NCBI RefSeq assembly: GCF_014641615.1
Contig: NZ_BMIB01000004.1
Span: forward strand, 186,001-250,000
From: Filimonas zeae
Lineage (GTDB): Bacteria; Bacteroidota; Bacteroidia; Chitinophagales; Chitinophagaceae
DNA length: 64,000 nt
Reading direction: 5' to 3'
Below the pieces are notes generated by a model. That model was not told the origin of the DNA, made no database searches, and saw only the letters and a list, made by a program, of their open reading frames with translations. Below, piece by piece: positions 53,930 through 63,259 of the stretch. Both the position numbers and the translations under genes were made by a program. Within the stretch, counting starts at the first letter, position 1, and every line of letters starts with the position of its first letter.

Positions 53930-54808
53930 ATGCAAATACTTGACGGAAAAATTGCTTCTCTATCTGTAAAAGAGCAATTAACACAAGAGGTGCAGCAACT
54001 GGTGGCAGCAGGACACAGGGCACCCCATCTCGCAGCGGTTTTAGTAGGTAACAACGGAGCCAGCGAAACGTATGTGGCCAGCAAAGTAAAAAACTGTGCT
54101 GAAATAGGTTTTCAATCTACTCTTATACGTTTAGATGCTGCCGTAAGCGAAGAAGAACTGCTGAACACCATCCGCGGTTTAAATGCTGATAATAATATTG
54201 ATGGTATTCTGGTGCAGCTACCTCTGCCCAAACACATCAGCGAGCCCAAAGTAATTGAAACCATTTCTGCCGAAAAAGATGTGGATGGCTTTCATCCCGT
54301 AAGCGTAGGTCGCCTGGTTCAGGGCCTGGAAACCTTTATTCCGGCAACTCCTTATGGCATTATGTTAATGCTGGAGCATTATAAAATTCCTACCAAAGGC
54401 AAACATGCCGTAGTAATAGGCCGCAGTAATATAGTAGGCCGCCCCATGAGCATTCTGCTCAGCAGTAACCATCCTTATGGCAACTGTACCGTAACCATTT
54501 GTCACTCCCATACGCCCGATCTGGCAGCGGTTTGCCGCCAGGGCGATATTATAGTAGCAGCACTGGGCAAGCCCGAGTTTGTTACCGCCGATATGGTAAA
54601 AGACGGTGCTATTGTAATTGACGTGGGTATTACCCGTGTGGAAGATGCTACTGCTAAAAAAGGCTTCCGTATTAAAGGCGATGTATCGTTTGATCAGGTA
54701 GCTGAAAAAGCATCTTATATCACCCCTGTACCGGGTGGTGTAGGTTTAATGACTATTGCCGGTTTAATGAAGAATACGCTGGTAGCTTACAAAAGAACGC
54801 TGAAGTAA
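53930..54808 (+). CDS. folD: Methylene-tetrahydrofolate dehydrogenase / cyclohydrolase FolD
   Basis: 292 aa from ATG 53930. It catalyses the NADP-linked oxidation of 5,10-methylene-THF and hydrolysis of the methenyl form, supplying 10-formyl-THF. The catalytic YxxxK motif is Tyr48/Lys52 (ETYVASKVK). GILVQLPLPKH, GRSNIVGRPM (NADP loop) and TPVPGGVGLMT are all present. Cytoplasmic, normal length. queE follows 26 nt later but with its own -7 box. Confidence 0.97.
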   Translation: MQILDGKIASLSVKEQLTQEVQQLVAAGHRAPHLAAVLVGNNGASETYVASKVKNCAEIGFQSTLIRLDAAVSEEELLNTIRGLNADNNIDGILVQLPLPKHISEPKVIETISAEKDVDGFHPVSVGRLVQGLETFIPATPYGIMLMLEHYKIPTKGKHAVVIGRSNIVGRPMSILLSSNHPYGNCTVTICHSHTPDLAAVCRQGDIIVAALGKPEFVTADMVKDGAIVIDVGITRVEDATAKKGFRIKGDVSFDQVAEKASYITPVPGGVGLMTIAGLMKNTLVAYKRTLK

Positions 54809-54822
54809 AGTTTCACATACCA

Positions 54823-54830
54823 TAACTTTG
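54823..54830 (+). promoter_or_regulatory. -7 promoter box 4 nt before the queE start
   Basis: TAACTTTG matches TAnnTTTG; ATG 54835 follows after CCTC. Confidence 0.5.
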
Positions 54831-54834
54831 CCTC

Positions 54835-55488
54835 ATGAACGAATTAGTGGAAACAGCAGCAACAGCCGTTACCTTACCTGTGATGGAAGCCTTTTACACC
54901 CTGCAGGGCGAAGGCTTTCATCAGGGCAAAGCTGCGTATTTTATACGGCTGGGCGGCTGTGATGTGGGTTGTTTCTGGTGCGATGTAAAAGAAAGCTGGG
55001 ATGCATCGGTACATCCGCAGCAAACTATTGAGCATATTGTAAACACTGCCCTGGCAGAAGTAAACTGCACCTACGGGCAGGCGCAGAACGTAATAGCCGT
55101 GGTTACCGGCGGCGAGCCGCTGATGCATCAACTGGATGCCTTAACACTGGCCCTGAAACAGGCCGGCTTTCAAACCAATATAGAAACCTCTGGTTCCAGC
55201 CCGCTGAGTGGCCATTGGGACTGGATCTGCTTCTCCCCCAAAAAGTTCAAAGCGCCGGTGCCGGAAATACTGCCCGCCGCCAACGAACTGAAAGTGGTTA
55301 TTTATAATAAACACGATTTTGAATGGGCCGAAGAATGGGCCGCCAAAGTATCCCCCCAATGCAGGCTGTATCTGCAGCCGGAATGGGATAAATCCGATAC
55401 CGTTTTACCCCTTATTATCGACTACATTAAGGCGCACCCGCGCTGGCAGCTGAGCGCACAGGTACACAAGTATATTAACGTGCCTTAA
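54835..55488 (+). CDS. queE: 7-carboxy-7-deazaguanine synthase QueE
   Basis: 217 aa radical-SAM enzyme of queuosine synthesis that contracts the ring of 6-carboxy-tetrahydropterin. The cluster motif is Cys42-x3-Cys46-x2-Cys49 (GGCDVGCFWCD), followed by the SAM-binding VTGGEPLM and later ETSGS. The FYTLQGEGFHQG N-terminus fits the family. No other queuosine genes are close. Confidence 0.95.
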   Translation: MNELVETAATAVTLPVMEAFYTLQGEGFHQGKAAYFIRLGGCDVGCFWCDVKESWDASVHPQQTIEHIVNTALAEVNCTYGQAQNVIAVVTGGEPLMHQLDALTLALKQAGFQTNIETSGSSPLSGHWDWICFSPKKFKAPVPEILPAANELKVVIYNKHDFEWAEEWAAKVSPQCRLYLQPEWDKSDTVLPLIIDYIKAHPRWQLSAQVHKYINVP

Positions 55489-55525
55489 AACAGCTAGTTA
55501 TCAACTTTTTCCCGAACTTTCGTTT

Positions 55526-57436
55526 ATGAAAAAGTTGATGCTGCTGGGTGTTATGTTGTGTTCGCTTGCCGCTAACGCACAGTACAATGCTGACAAAGTA
55601 AACAAAAAGGCTGCCCAGGCTTACGAAAAAGCCATGCTGCAACTGCGGGATGGATTAATACCCGATGCCGTGCCTTTACTGAGCAAGGCTATTGAATACG
55701 ATCCCAACTTTGTAGATGCTTATTTATCTCTCTCCGGCGTATATAGCGAGTTGAAACAACCCGAAAAAAGCATTCCCCTTTTTCAGAAAGCAGTGAGTAT
55801 AGACAGTAACTACTGTAAAATATTCCACCTACCCTACTCTATTACACTGGCCAGTGCAGGCCGTTTTAGCGATGCCCTGCGTGCAGCAGAGACCTACCTT
55901 TCCGCCCCCGGTTTAAACGAACGCAGCCTGGCGCTGGGCCGTTACCGTTACAGCACCTATAAGTTTGCGGTGGACTATGCAGCCACGCATCCCGATACCA
56001 GCTATGTGTTTGCACCGGAAAACCTGGGCGATAGCATTAACTCCCCCCAATCAGAATACTACCCCTCCTTTACCATTGATGACAGCGTATTTGTATACAC
56101 CCGACACTCCGGTGGCATACGGGAATATTTTATGGAAAGCACGCTGTTGAAACCGCAGGGTGGCTACAGCAAATCGCAGGTTATCAACGGATCTATTAAC
56201 GAAGAGCCTTCTAAAGGCGCCATCAACATTTCGCAGGATGGCGAATGGCTGGTGTTTGCAGGCAACTTCAGCAAAGGTGGTTACGGCAATTTTGATTTGT
56301 ACATCTCTTACAACACTCCCGATGGCTGGAGCGAACCGGTTAACCTGGGGCCTAACTTTAATACCGACTTCTGGGAAAGCGCCCCCAGCATAAGCCCCGA
56401 CCGCAACGCCATTTATTTCAGCAGCAACCGCCCCGGTGGCTACGGCAAAAAAGATTTGTATGTATGTTTTCGCCAGCCCAACGGTAAATGGACGCCTGCT
56501 ATTAACATGGGCCCGGATATTAATACCGCAGGTGACGAGCAGGCACCGTTTATACATGCCGATAATATGAGTTTATATTTTACCTCCGATGGCCACCCCG
56601 GCTACGGTGGCACCGATATTTATCTGGTTAGAAAAACAGATGGCAAATGGGCCAAACCCGAAAACCTGGGCTACCCTATTAATACCATTGAAAATGAGGG
56701 TACCTTATATGTATCCTCCAACGGTATTACCGCCTATTATGCCAGCGACCGTGGCAACACCCGTGGCGGGCTTGACCTGTACAAATTTGATATGCGCCCC
56801 GAAGTGCGCCCCGTTAAAACCCTGTATGTAAAAGGTACTGTATCAGATGCTGCTACCGGCAAAGGCCTGCCCAGCACGGTTGAACTGATAGATAACAAGC
56901 AGCAGAAAGCCGTTACCAAAATACAAACAGATGAAACCGGCCATTACTTTGTAACCCTGCCCATAGGCAAGGATTACACCTTTACCGTAAACCGCAAAGG
57001 CTATCTGTTTTACAGCGATTTATATACCCTCAGTGGTAAACCTGCCGATACCACTTACCAGAAAGATATTCCGTTACAACCGGTACAACTCAATGCCACC
57101 GTGGCTTTAAAAAACATACAGTTCAGCAGCAACTCCGCCAATCTGGAACCGGTTAGCCGTATTGAGCTGGATAAGCTGGTACAATTACTGAACGATAATG
57201 CCAGCCTGCATGTGCAGATAAGCGGCCATACCGATAACACCGGCGCAGCGGCTCAAAACCTTGCCTTATCTGCCAGTCGTGCCAAAGCGGTTGTAGAGTA
57301 TCTGATAAGCAAAGGCATTGATACCAAACGCCTCACCTCAAAAGGGTATGGCGCTACCAAACCCATTGGCGATAACAATACAGAAGCAGGTAAAGCACTT
57401 AACAGAAGAACAGAATTTACTATTACCGAATTATAA
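55526..57436 (+). CDS. OmpA-family protein with TPR and PD40 repeats (PorE-like architecture)
   Basis: 636 aa exported protein (signal peptide ending AANAQ; no clear lipobox). In order: two or three TPR units (~25-110), WD40-like PD40 beta-propeller repeats (~190-420; FSSNRPGGYGKKDLYV is typical), a CarboxypepD_reg-like domain (~435-510), and a C-terminal OmpA peptidoglycan-binding domain (ISGHTDNTG ... LTSKGYGATKPI ... NRRTEF). This is the domain order of PorE, a type IX secretion component, but Bacteroidota carry several paralogs, so PorE identity is open. The upstream -7 region is degenerate (GAACTTTC, 4 nt before the ATG). Confidence 0.85.
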   Translation: MKKLMLLGVMLCSLAANAQYNADKVNKKAAQAYEKAMLQLRDGLIPDAVPLLSKAIEYDPNFVDAYLSLSGVYSELKQPEKSIPLFQKAVSIDSNYCKIFHLPYSITLASAGRFSDALRAAETYLSAPGLNERSLALGRYRYSTYKFAVDYAATHPDTSYVFAPENLGDSINSPQSEYYPSFTIDDSVFVYTRHSGGIREYFMESTLLKPQGGYSKSQVINGSINEEPSKGAINISQDGEWLVFAGNFSKGGYGNFDLYISYNTPDGWSEPVNLGPNFNTDFWESAPSISPDRNAIYFSSNRPGGYGKKDLYVCFRQPNGKWTPAINMGPDINTAGDEQAPFIHADNMSLYFTSDGHPGYGGTDIYLVRKTDGKWAKPENLGYPINTIENEGTLYVSSNGITAYYASDRGNTRGGLDLYKFDMRPEVRPVKTLYVKGTVSDAATGKGLPSTVELIDNKQQKAVTKIQTDETGHYFVTLPIGKDYTFTVNRKGYLFYSDLYTLSGKPADTTYQKDIPLQPVQLNATVALKNIQFSSNSANLEPVSRIELDKLVQLLNDNASLHVQISGHTDNTGAAAQNLALSASRAKAVVEYLISKGIDTKRLTSKGYGATKPIGDNNTEAGKALNRRTEFTITEL

Positions 57437-57457
57437 TTATAATTACAGCCACACACC

Positions 57458-58576
57458 ATGCTAGCCTATAAACAGGAAGACCTTGTTTACCAGATTGCCC
57501 TATCTACGGTGCCTAACATTGGCCCCGTACAGGCTAAAATACTGGTAGAACATTTTAACAGTGCCGAAGCCATTTTCAAAGCCAGCTTTGATGAGCTGAG
57601 CAATGTTGAAAACATTGGTACTGTACGTGCCGGAAGCATTACCGCTTTCGGCAATTTTGCCGCGGCAGAACAGCAGATTCCCTTTCTGGAAAAGTATAAA
57701 ATACAACCCCTGTTTTTAACCAGCCCCGCCTACCCGCAGCGGCTGTTGCATTGTAACGATGCGCCTACCATGCTGTATTACCGGGGCAATGCCGATTTAA
57801 ATACCGCCAAAGTAATCAGCGTAATAGGTACACGCGGCTGCACCCATTACGGCAGGCAGGTTACCGAAAAACTGATGGCCGATATGGCAGGCAGTAATAT
57901 ATTGGTAGTAAGCGGCCTGGCGCTGGGTATAGATGCAGTAGCACACAAAGCCGCCATTACCAACCGCCTGAGTACCATTGGCGTGCTGGCCCACGGGTTA
58001 GATACCATATACCCTTATCAGCACAAAACACTGGCAAAGGAAATGACAGAACAGGGCGGGCTGCTTACCGAGTTTAGCCAGGGTGTGCAGCCCGATAAAC
58101 ACAATTTTCCCAAACGCAACCGCATAGTGGCGGGCATGGCCGATGCTACGGTGGTAATAGAAACCGGCGTAAAAGGCGGCAGCATGATCACCGCCAACCT
58201 GGCGTACAGCTACAACCGCGAGGTGCTGGCTTTTCCCGGCAAAGCCACCGATGCCAAAAGCGCAGGCTGTAACCACCTTATCAAAACCAACAAAGCCATA
58301 TTACTAACCGATGCGCAGCAACTGTTAGATACCCTGGGCTGGGAAAACACTACCGCAGCCGCTGCCACACCAACACCAGCGGTAGACCTGAGTAGCCTTA
58401 CCACAGAAGAACAAACCATTCTCAACATTTGCCGTAATAAAGAACTTACGCATATTGAAGAACTATACGGCCAGAGCGGCCTTAGCAGCGGAGCCGTTGC
58501 CACTGCCCTGCTACAGCTGGAATTACAGGGCATTTTGATAGCACAGGCCGGAAAAAACTACCAGCTCACCGTATAG
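57458..58576 (+). CDS. dprA: DNA-processing protein DprA
   Basis: 372 aa. It helps load RecA on incoming single-stranded DNA in natural transformation. An N-terminal SAM/helix-hairpin-helix-like part (~1-70) precedes the Rossmann DNA-binding domain with VISVIGTRGCTHYG, SGLALGIDAVAHKAA, FPKRNRIVAGMADATVVIE and KGGSMITANLAY. The C-terminal winged-helix region (LTHIEELYGQSGL) follows after ~300. It is 21 nt after the OmpA gene. Competence cannot be inferred from dprA alone. Confidence 0.95.
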   Translation: MLAYKQEDLVYQIALSTVPNIGPVQAKILVEHFNSAEAIFKASFDELSNVENIGTVRAGSITAFGNFAAAEQQIPFLEKYKIQPLFLTSPAYPQRLLHCNDAPTMLYYRGNADLNTAKVISVIGTRGCTHYGRQVTEKLMADMAGSNILVVSGLALGIDAVAHKAAITNRLSTIGVLAHGLDTIYPYQHKTLAKEMTEQGGLLTEFSQGVQPDKHNFPKRNRIVAGMADATVVIETGVKGGSMITANLAYSYNREVLAFPGKATDAKSAGCNHLIKTNKAILLTDAQQLLDTLGWENTTAAAATPTPAVDLSSLTTEEQTILNICRNKELTHIEELYGQSGLSSGAVATALLQLELQGILIAQAGKNYQLTV

Positions 58577-58652
58577 CTGTTAAATATTTTCCACCCGTTT
58601 ACCTGCAAACGATTGCGCCCAAACAAATCGCTAGTTTTAAATAAAAAACAGC

Positions 58653-59819
58653 ATGCTTGCCAATTGCCCCAGGTTTGTACGCCCTCTTGTGGCCCTGTAC
58701 ACTTTATGTTTACTACCCCTCGCCGCCATATGCCAGCAACCAGCGGCACCTAAAACTGATTTGTTCAGCGATGCCAGTAACCACTGGTATCATATTGCAG
58801 ACAATAAAAACATTATTCAGCCCGCGCCTGATCAGCCGCGTTACAAGGCAGACGAGTATGCAGCTATAGCAGACAACATTTTACTGTATCAGAAAAACAA
58901 TGGTGGCTGGCCCAAAAACTACGATATGCAGGCCATATTAACGCCACAGCAAAAAGAAGCGCTGCTGGCCGCCAAAGCTGAAACGCATACCACTTTTGAT
59001 AACCGTACCACTTATTCGCATGTAGCTTATTTATCGCAGGTGTATACGCTTACACATGATGATAAATACAAACAGGCAGCACTGAAAGGTTTTGACTATA
59101 TACTGGAAGCTCAGTACGATAACGGTGGCTGGCCGCAGTATTATCCGCTGGAAAAAAAATACAGCCGCCATATTACCTATAACGATGATGTATTTGCAGG
59201 TATAATGATACTGCTGAAAAACGTATTGGAAAACAAACCAGACTACACCTATATAGATGACAACTACCGCAAACGCCTGCAAAAAGCTTTTGACAAAGGG
59301 TTGGACTGTATTGTAAAAACCCAGATTAACGATGCCGGTTCGCCCACCGCCTGGTGTCAGCAGCACGATGAAGTTACCCTGGCACCCGCCTGGGCCCGCG
59401 CTTTTGAACCGCCATGTATCTGTAGCGCCGAAAGCGCTAAACTGGTGTTGTTTCTGATGAGCCTGCCCAACCCCTCCAAAGAAATCATTGCCGCCGTACA
59501 AAGTGCAGCCACCTGGTTTAACCAGAGTAAAATAACCGGCATTACCATAAAAACCGTAAAAGTAAGCGCCGATAGCAGCAGCACCGGCAAAGCCTATACG
59601 GATAAAGTAGTGGTGGCCGACGCGCAGGCCGCTCCTGTATGGACCCGTTATTACGAGCTAAAAACCCACCGCCCTATGTTTTGCAACCGCGACAGCAAGG
59701 TGGTATACTCCCTTGCAGAAGTAGAACACGAAAGGCGTGTAGGCTACGCCTGGTACAGCAACGAACCGCAAAAAGTGCTGGATAAATACGACAACTGGCT
59801 TAAAAAACAGAAGATATAG
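58653..59819 (+). CDS. Pectate lyase, polysaccharide lyase family 10-like
   Basis: 388 aa exported enzyme; the signal peptide ends near AAICQQ. The repeated aromatic-Gly motifs YQKNNGGWPKNYDMQ and YDNGGWPQYYPL, and TYNDDVFAGIM, belong to PL10 pectate lyases, which cleave alpha-1,4-galacturonan with calcium in an (alpha/alpha) toroid. No other pectin genes or SusCD pair adjoin, so it is an isolated lyase. The neighbouring VWA gene begins 60 nt later and is probably a separate unit. Confidence 0.87.
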   Translation: MLANCPRFVRPLVALYTLCLLPLAAICQQPAAPKTDLFSDASNHWYHIADNKNIIQPAPDQPRYKADEYAAIADNILLYQKNNGGWPKNYDMQAILTPQQKEALLAAKAETHTTFDNRTTYSHVAYLSQVYTLTHDDKYKQAALKGFDYILEAQYDNGGWPQYYPLEKKYSRHITYNDDVFAGIMILLKNVLENKPDYTYIDDNYRKRLQKAFDKGLDCIVKTQINDAGSPTAWCQQHDEVTLAPAWARAFEPPCICSAESAKLVLFLMSLPNPSKEIIAAVQSAATWFNQSKITGITIKTVKVSADSSSTGKAYTDKVVVADAQAAPVWTRYYELKTHRPMFCNRDSKVVYSLAEVEHERRVGYAWYSNEPQKVLDKYDNWLKKQKI

Positions 59820-59879
59820 CGCCACAAAGGGAATATATTTTACCTTCATATTTGCACATGCAATACCGGTATAACTAAT

Positions 59880-60557
59880 ATGATGGACGAATATATTCCC
59901 TTTGAACAAATTCCCTTTGGCTCAGATGATTTTGCCAATAACCCTGAATCGCGCTGCCCCTGCCTGCTGCTGCTGGATACATCGGCATCTATGTCGGGCA
60001 TGCCCATTTTACAGCTGAACGAAGGCATACGCACTTTTAAAGATGAACTTACCGAAGACCCGCTGGCAGTAAAACGGGTAGAAGTAGCCATGCTCAGCTT
60101 TGGCCCTCTGCACCTGCAAAGCGATTTTGCAACGGTTGATCAGTTTCAGCCCCCACACCTCAGTGCCAACGGCGATACCCCCATGGGTGCTACCATTACC
60201 ATGGGCATTGATCTTATTACCAAAAGAAAACAGACTTATAAACAACATGGGGTGGGTTATTACAAACCCTGGATAATATTGATTACCGATGGCGCCCCTA
60301 CCGATAACTGGCAGCAGGCTGCCCGTTTGGTAAAAGAGGGCGAAGCCAACAACGCTTTTGCTTTTTTTGCCATTGGCGTGGAAGGCGCTAATCTGGATGT
60401 ATTGAGCCAGATTTCAGTACGCACTCCTTTAAAATTAAAGGGCCTTATGTTCCGCGAGTTTTTCCTGTGGCTGTCTTCTTCCATGAAAATGGTCAGCAGC
60501 AAAAGCCCCGGAGCCAGTAACACATTACCTTCACCATCCGGATGGAGCGAACTATGA
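59880..60557 (+). CDS. TerY-like von Willebrand factor A domain protein
   Basis: 225 aa cytoplasmic VWA protein. The metal-ion-dependent adhesion site is LLDTSASMSG (Asp33, Ser35, Ser37), with later loop residues in GDTPMGATI and ITDGAPTD. It is close to TerY, which in other bacteria sits with a PP2C phosphatase and a kinase, exactly as here (the TerY-P triad described in comparative genomics of tellurium-resistance loci). The next gene overlaps by 4 nt. A second ATG directly follows the first. A MIDAS protein in this setting probably recruits a partner for (de)phosphorylation. Confidence 0.88.
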   Translation: MMDEYIPFEQIPFGSDDFANNPESRCPCLLLLDTSASMSGMPILQLNEGIRTFKDELTEDPLAVKRVEVAMLSFGPLHLQSDFATVDQFQPPHLSANGDTPMGATITMGIDLITKRKQTYKQHGVGYYKPWIILITDGAPTDNWQQAARLVKEGEANNAFAFFAIGVEGANLDVLSQISVRTPLKLKGLMFREFFLWLSSSMKMVSSKSPGASNTLPSPSGWSEL

Positions 60558-61324
60558 TGTGGAAAGCAATTGGCAAAAGCGTGGTAGGCGTATCGCACCT
60601 GCAGGGTAATACCGCCTGTGAAGATGCACTGCAATACACAGTATACACCTCACCCGAAGAAGAAGAAATACTTATTGCATTTGTAAGCGATGGTGCCGGC
60701 AGTGCCAAACAGGCTGCTATGGCCTCGCAGTTGGCAGTAACCACTGCACTTGGTTTTGTGCAGGAGCAGTTACAGCAGCAGGGCGTACTGGCCGAGAAAC
60801 ACCTGTACCAGCTGGCCGATCAGGTGTACGATGCCCTGCAACAACAGGCTTATATACGGCAGCTTCCGCTGGAAGAATTTTCCTGCACCCTGCTGGGCTG
60901 CGTGGTATTTAACAGCTATGCCTGTTTTATACAGGTGGGCGATGGCGCTATAGTTAAATACAACGACAACGATTTTTATACCCCTGTGTGGTGGCCGCAT
61001 AACGGTGAATACATGAACACCACCGCGTTTATAAACGACAACAGTTTCCGGTATTTAAAAGTATTGGTAACAGAAGAAGCCATTACCGAGCTGGCACTGT
61101 TTACCGATGGCCTGCAAATGCTGGCGCTGAATTACGAAACAGAAACCGCCCATCATCCGTTTTTTAAAGACATGTTTAAGTGGCTGCGCTTTGCCAGTCA
61201 ACCCGAAGAAGTAGCCATTTTAAACGGCAAGCTGGAAGAATACCTGGGCGGCGCGCTTATTAATAAACTTACCGACGACGATAAAACCCTTTTCCTGGCT
61301 ACACGGCTGCAACAACCCCAGTAG
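60554..61324 (+). CDS. PP2C-family serine/threonine phosphatase
   Basis: 256 aa from ATG 60554, overlapping the VWA stop by 4 nt (ATGA), a coupling typical of one complex; an upstream in-frame ATG at 60542 is less likely. PP2C landmarks are AFVSDGAGSAKQAA (metal-binding Asp), IQVGDGAIV and ALFTDGLQML. It is soluble, without membrane segments. It would reverse the phosphorylation made by the kinase encoded next, 6 nt away. Confidence 0.9.
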   Translation: MMWKAIGKSVVGVSHLQGNTACEDALQYTVYTSPEEEEILIAFVSDGAGSAKQAAMASQLAVTTALGFVQEQLQQQGVLAEKHLYQLADQVYDALQQQAYIRQLPLEEFSCTLLGCVVFNSYACFIQVGDGAIVKYNDNDFYTPVWWPHNGEYMNTTAFINDNSFRYLKVLVTEEAITELALFTDGLQMLALNYETETAHHPFFKDMFKWLRFASQPEEVAILNGKLEEYLGGALINKLTDDDKTLFLATRLQQPQ

Positions 61325-61330
61325 TACACC

Positions 61331-63259
61331 ATGTATCGCGGGCTTCAAAATATAACGTATACCACAGGCCGCCTGATGGGTAAGGGTGGCGAAGGGCAGG
61401 TGTTTGATGTAAATGAAAACCCTGCCCTGCTGGCCAAACTGTATAACGAAGCACCCGATAGCCAGCGGGTAAACAAGCTGCTGTACATGGCTTCTGTTCA
61501 AAAACCAGCCATACACCAGTTTGCGGCCTGGCCAACAGATGTACTGCTGCAAAACAACCAGGTTGCCGGGTTTGTAATGAAAAAACTGACCGGCTATGTG
61601 CCTTTGCACATGCTGTTCAGCCCTATGGACCGCAAAAAACTGTTTCCCGATAAAGGCTATAATTTTCTGGTGCATGTGGCCCGTAACCTCGCCACCGCTT
61701 TTTATAAACTGCACCAGGAAGGTATTGTTATTGGAGATGTAAATGAAGGCAATGTGCTGGTAAATGCCCAGGGCATGGTAGCGTTTATTGATTGTGATTC
61801 GTTTCAGATACAAAACGGCAATCAGTATTATTACTGCGAAGTAGGTGTACCGCGCTACACCGCGCCTGAACTGTTGCAACAGCAAACCTTTGAAAACGTA
61901 ATACGCACGCCCAATACCGATACCTTTTCACTGGCCATTCTATTGTTTCAGCTGCTGTTTCTGGGCAGGCATCCGTTTGCAGGCGTTAACCTGTCAAAGG
62001 AAGATCTGGATGAAGAAAAAGCCATCCGCCAGCATCAGTTTGCTTATTCGCTGCGCAACACGCATAAAAAGCTGCAACCTGCTTTAAACAGCTTTGACAT
62101 TACCAACCTTAGCACCTTCGTAATTCAGCTATTTCACCAGGCCTTTGAGCAGAATGCCAACAGGCCGCTACCGGCAGAATGGGTACAGCAGCTGGATGCC
62201 ATGGGTAAAGACATGGTTAGCTGCCCAAAATCTAAACTGCACACCTACCCTGCCACCGCACCACAATGCCCCTGGTGCTATTTTAAAGAACAGCAAGGCA
62301 TTTTGTTTTTTCTGGATGGCACCACTCAGGTATCAGTACCGCTGATGGCCGATATACAGCAGTTTGTAAACGGGTTTAAACCTGAAAAGCTGGTACTGAA
62401 TCAGCTGAGTACCAGCTATACCATTCCGCAGCATATTCATCCGCTTATTGAAAAGCAGTGGCACAGCTATCGCAAATGGCATCTGTACAGCTTACTGGCA
62501 GCCCTGTTTACCACCCCGTTACTGGCGCTGTTTTACACTATCAATATTACTGCACTTATATGGGCAGCCACGCTGGCGCTGCTGTATTATGTATCGCCCT
62601 GGCGGCGCAGATTAAAAGCAGAACTGGAAAAACGCAATGCTGATTTCCGCACAGAAACGGTACGGTTAAGCGGCCTGGTTAAAAGCCATAACGAACCCGC
62701 GGAATTAAAACAGTATCAAAAAACAGCAACGCAGCTGGAAGGCGCTATCGAAACTTTTAAACAACTGCCTCTGCAATTTCAGGAGCGCAAAAAAGAACTG
62801 GAAGAGCAGTTATATAACAAGCAGCTACTGTTTTTTCTGTGCGCCTTTGATATCAATAGCCATACCATACCCGGCATTGGCACCGCCAAAAAGCAACTGC
62901 TGTACAATAATGGCGTACGCAATGCCGCAGATATTTCGCAGCTATACAGTATAAAAATAGCAGGAATTGGTCCTAAAAATCTGCAGCTGTTGTTCGATTG
63001 GCAAAGGCAAATGTCCGTTAACTTTACGTACAGGCCCAATTACGATCTGATAGGAAAAGAAACTGCCAAAGCAGCCGATGCCATACAGAAAGAAAAAGTG
63101 CAGCTGGAAACCGACATCAAAAAACACTATCAGGCATTACAGGCCGCTAAGTTGAACGTGATAGCCCGGCAGCAAGCACTGGAAGCCCAATACAACAAAC
63201 TGGTGCTTCAGGTAATGCAGGCCGATGTTAACTATACCGCCTTTAAAGAACTGATATGA
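61331..63259 (+). CDS. Protein kinase with zinc ribbon, two membrane helices and helix-hairpin-helix repeats
   Basis: 642 aa. The kinase domain (~1-285) has a glycine-rich loop GKGGEG (17-22), Lys36, catalytic Asp136 and Asn141 (IGDVNEGNVLV), a DFG position read as Asp154-Cys-Asp, and TAPE. A zinc-ribbon-like set Cys298, His304, Cys313, Cys316 follows. Two membrane helices lie at ~384-402 and 404-422, then a coiled coil (~430-500). Paired helix-hairpin-helix units (IPGIGTAKKQLL, IAGIGPKNLQLL; ~510-555) are usually nucleic-acid or protein binding, and a second coiled coil ends the chain. It is the kinase of the TerY-P-like triad. The stop overlaps the next start by 4 nt. Confidence 0.87.
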   Translation: MYRGLQNITYTTGRLMGKGGEGQVFDVNENPALLAKLYNEAPDSQRVNKLLYMASVQKPAIHQFAAWPTDVLLQNNQVAGFVMKKLTGYVPLHMLFSPMDRKKLFPDKGYNFLVHVARNLATAFYKLHQEGIVIGDVNEGNVLVNAQGMVAFIDCDSFQIQNGNQYYYCEVGVPRYTAPELLQQQTFENVIRTPNTDTFSLAILLFQLLFLGRHPFAGVNLSKEDLDEEKAIRQHQFAYSLRNTHKKLQPALNSFDITNLSTFVIQLFHQAFEQNANRPLPAEWVQQLDAMGKDMVSCPKSKLHTYPATAPQCPWCYFKEQQGILFFLDGTTQVSVPLMADIQQFVNGFKPEKLVLNQLSTSYTIPQHIHPLIEKQWHSYRKWHLYSLLAALFTTPLLALFYTINITALIWAATLALLYYVSPWRRRLKAELEKRNADFRTETVRLSGLVKSHNEPAELKQYQKTATQLEGAIETFKQLPLQFQERKKELEEQLYNKQLLFFLCAFDINSHTIPGIGTAKKQLLYNNGVRNAADISQLYSIKIAGIGPKNLQLLFDWQRQMSVNFTYRPNYDLIGKETAKAADAIQKEKVQLETDIKKHYQALQAAKLNVIARQQALEAQYNKLVLQVMQADVNYTAFKELI

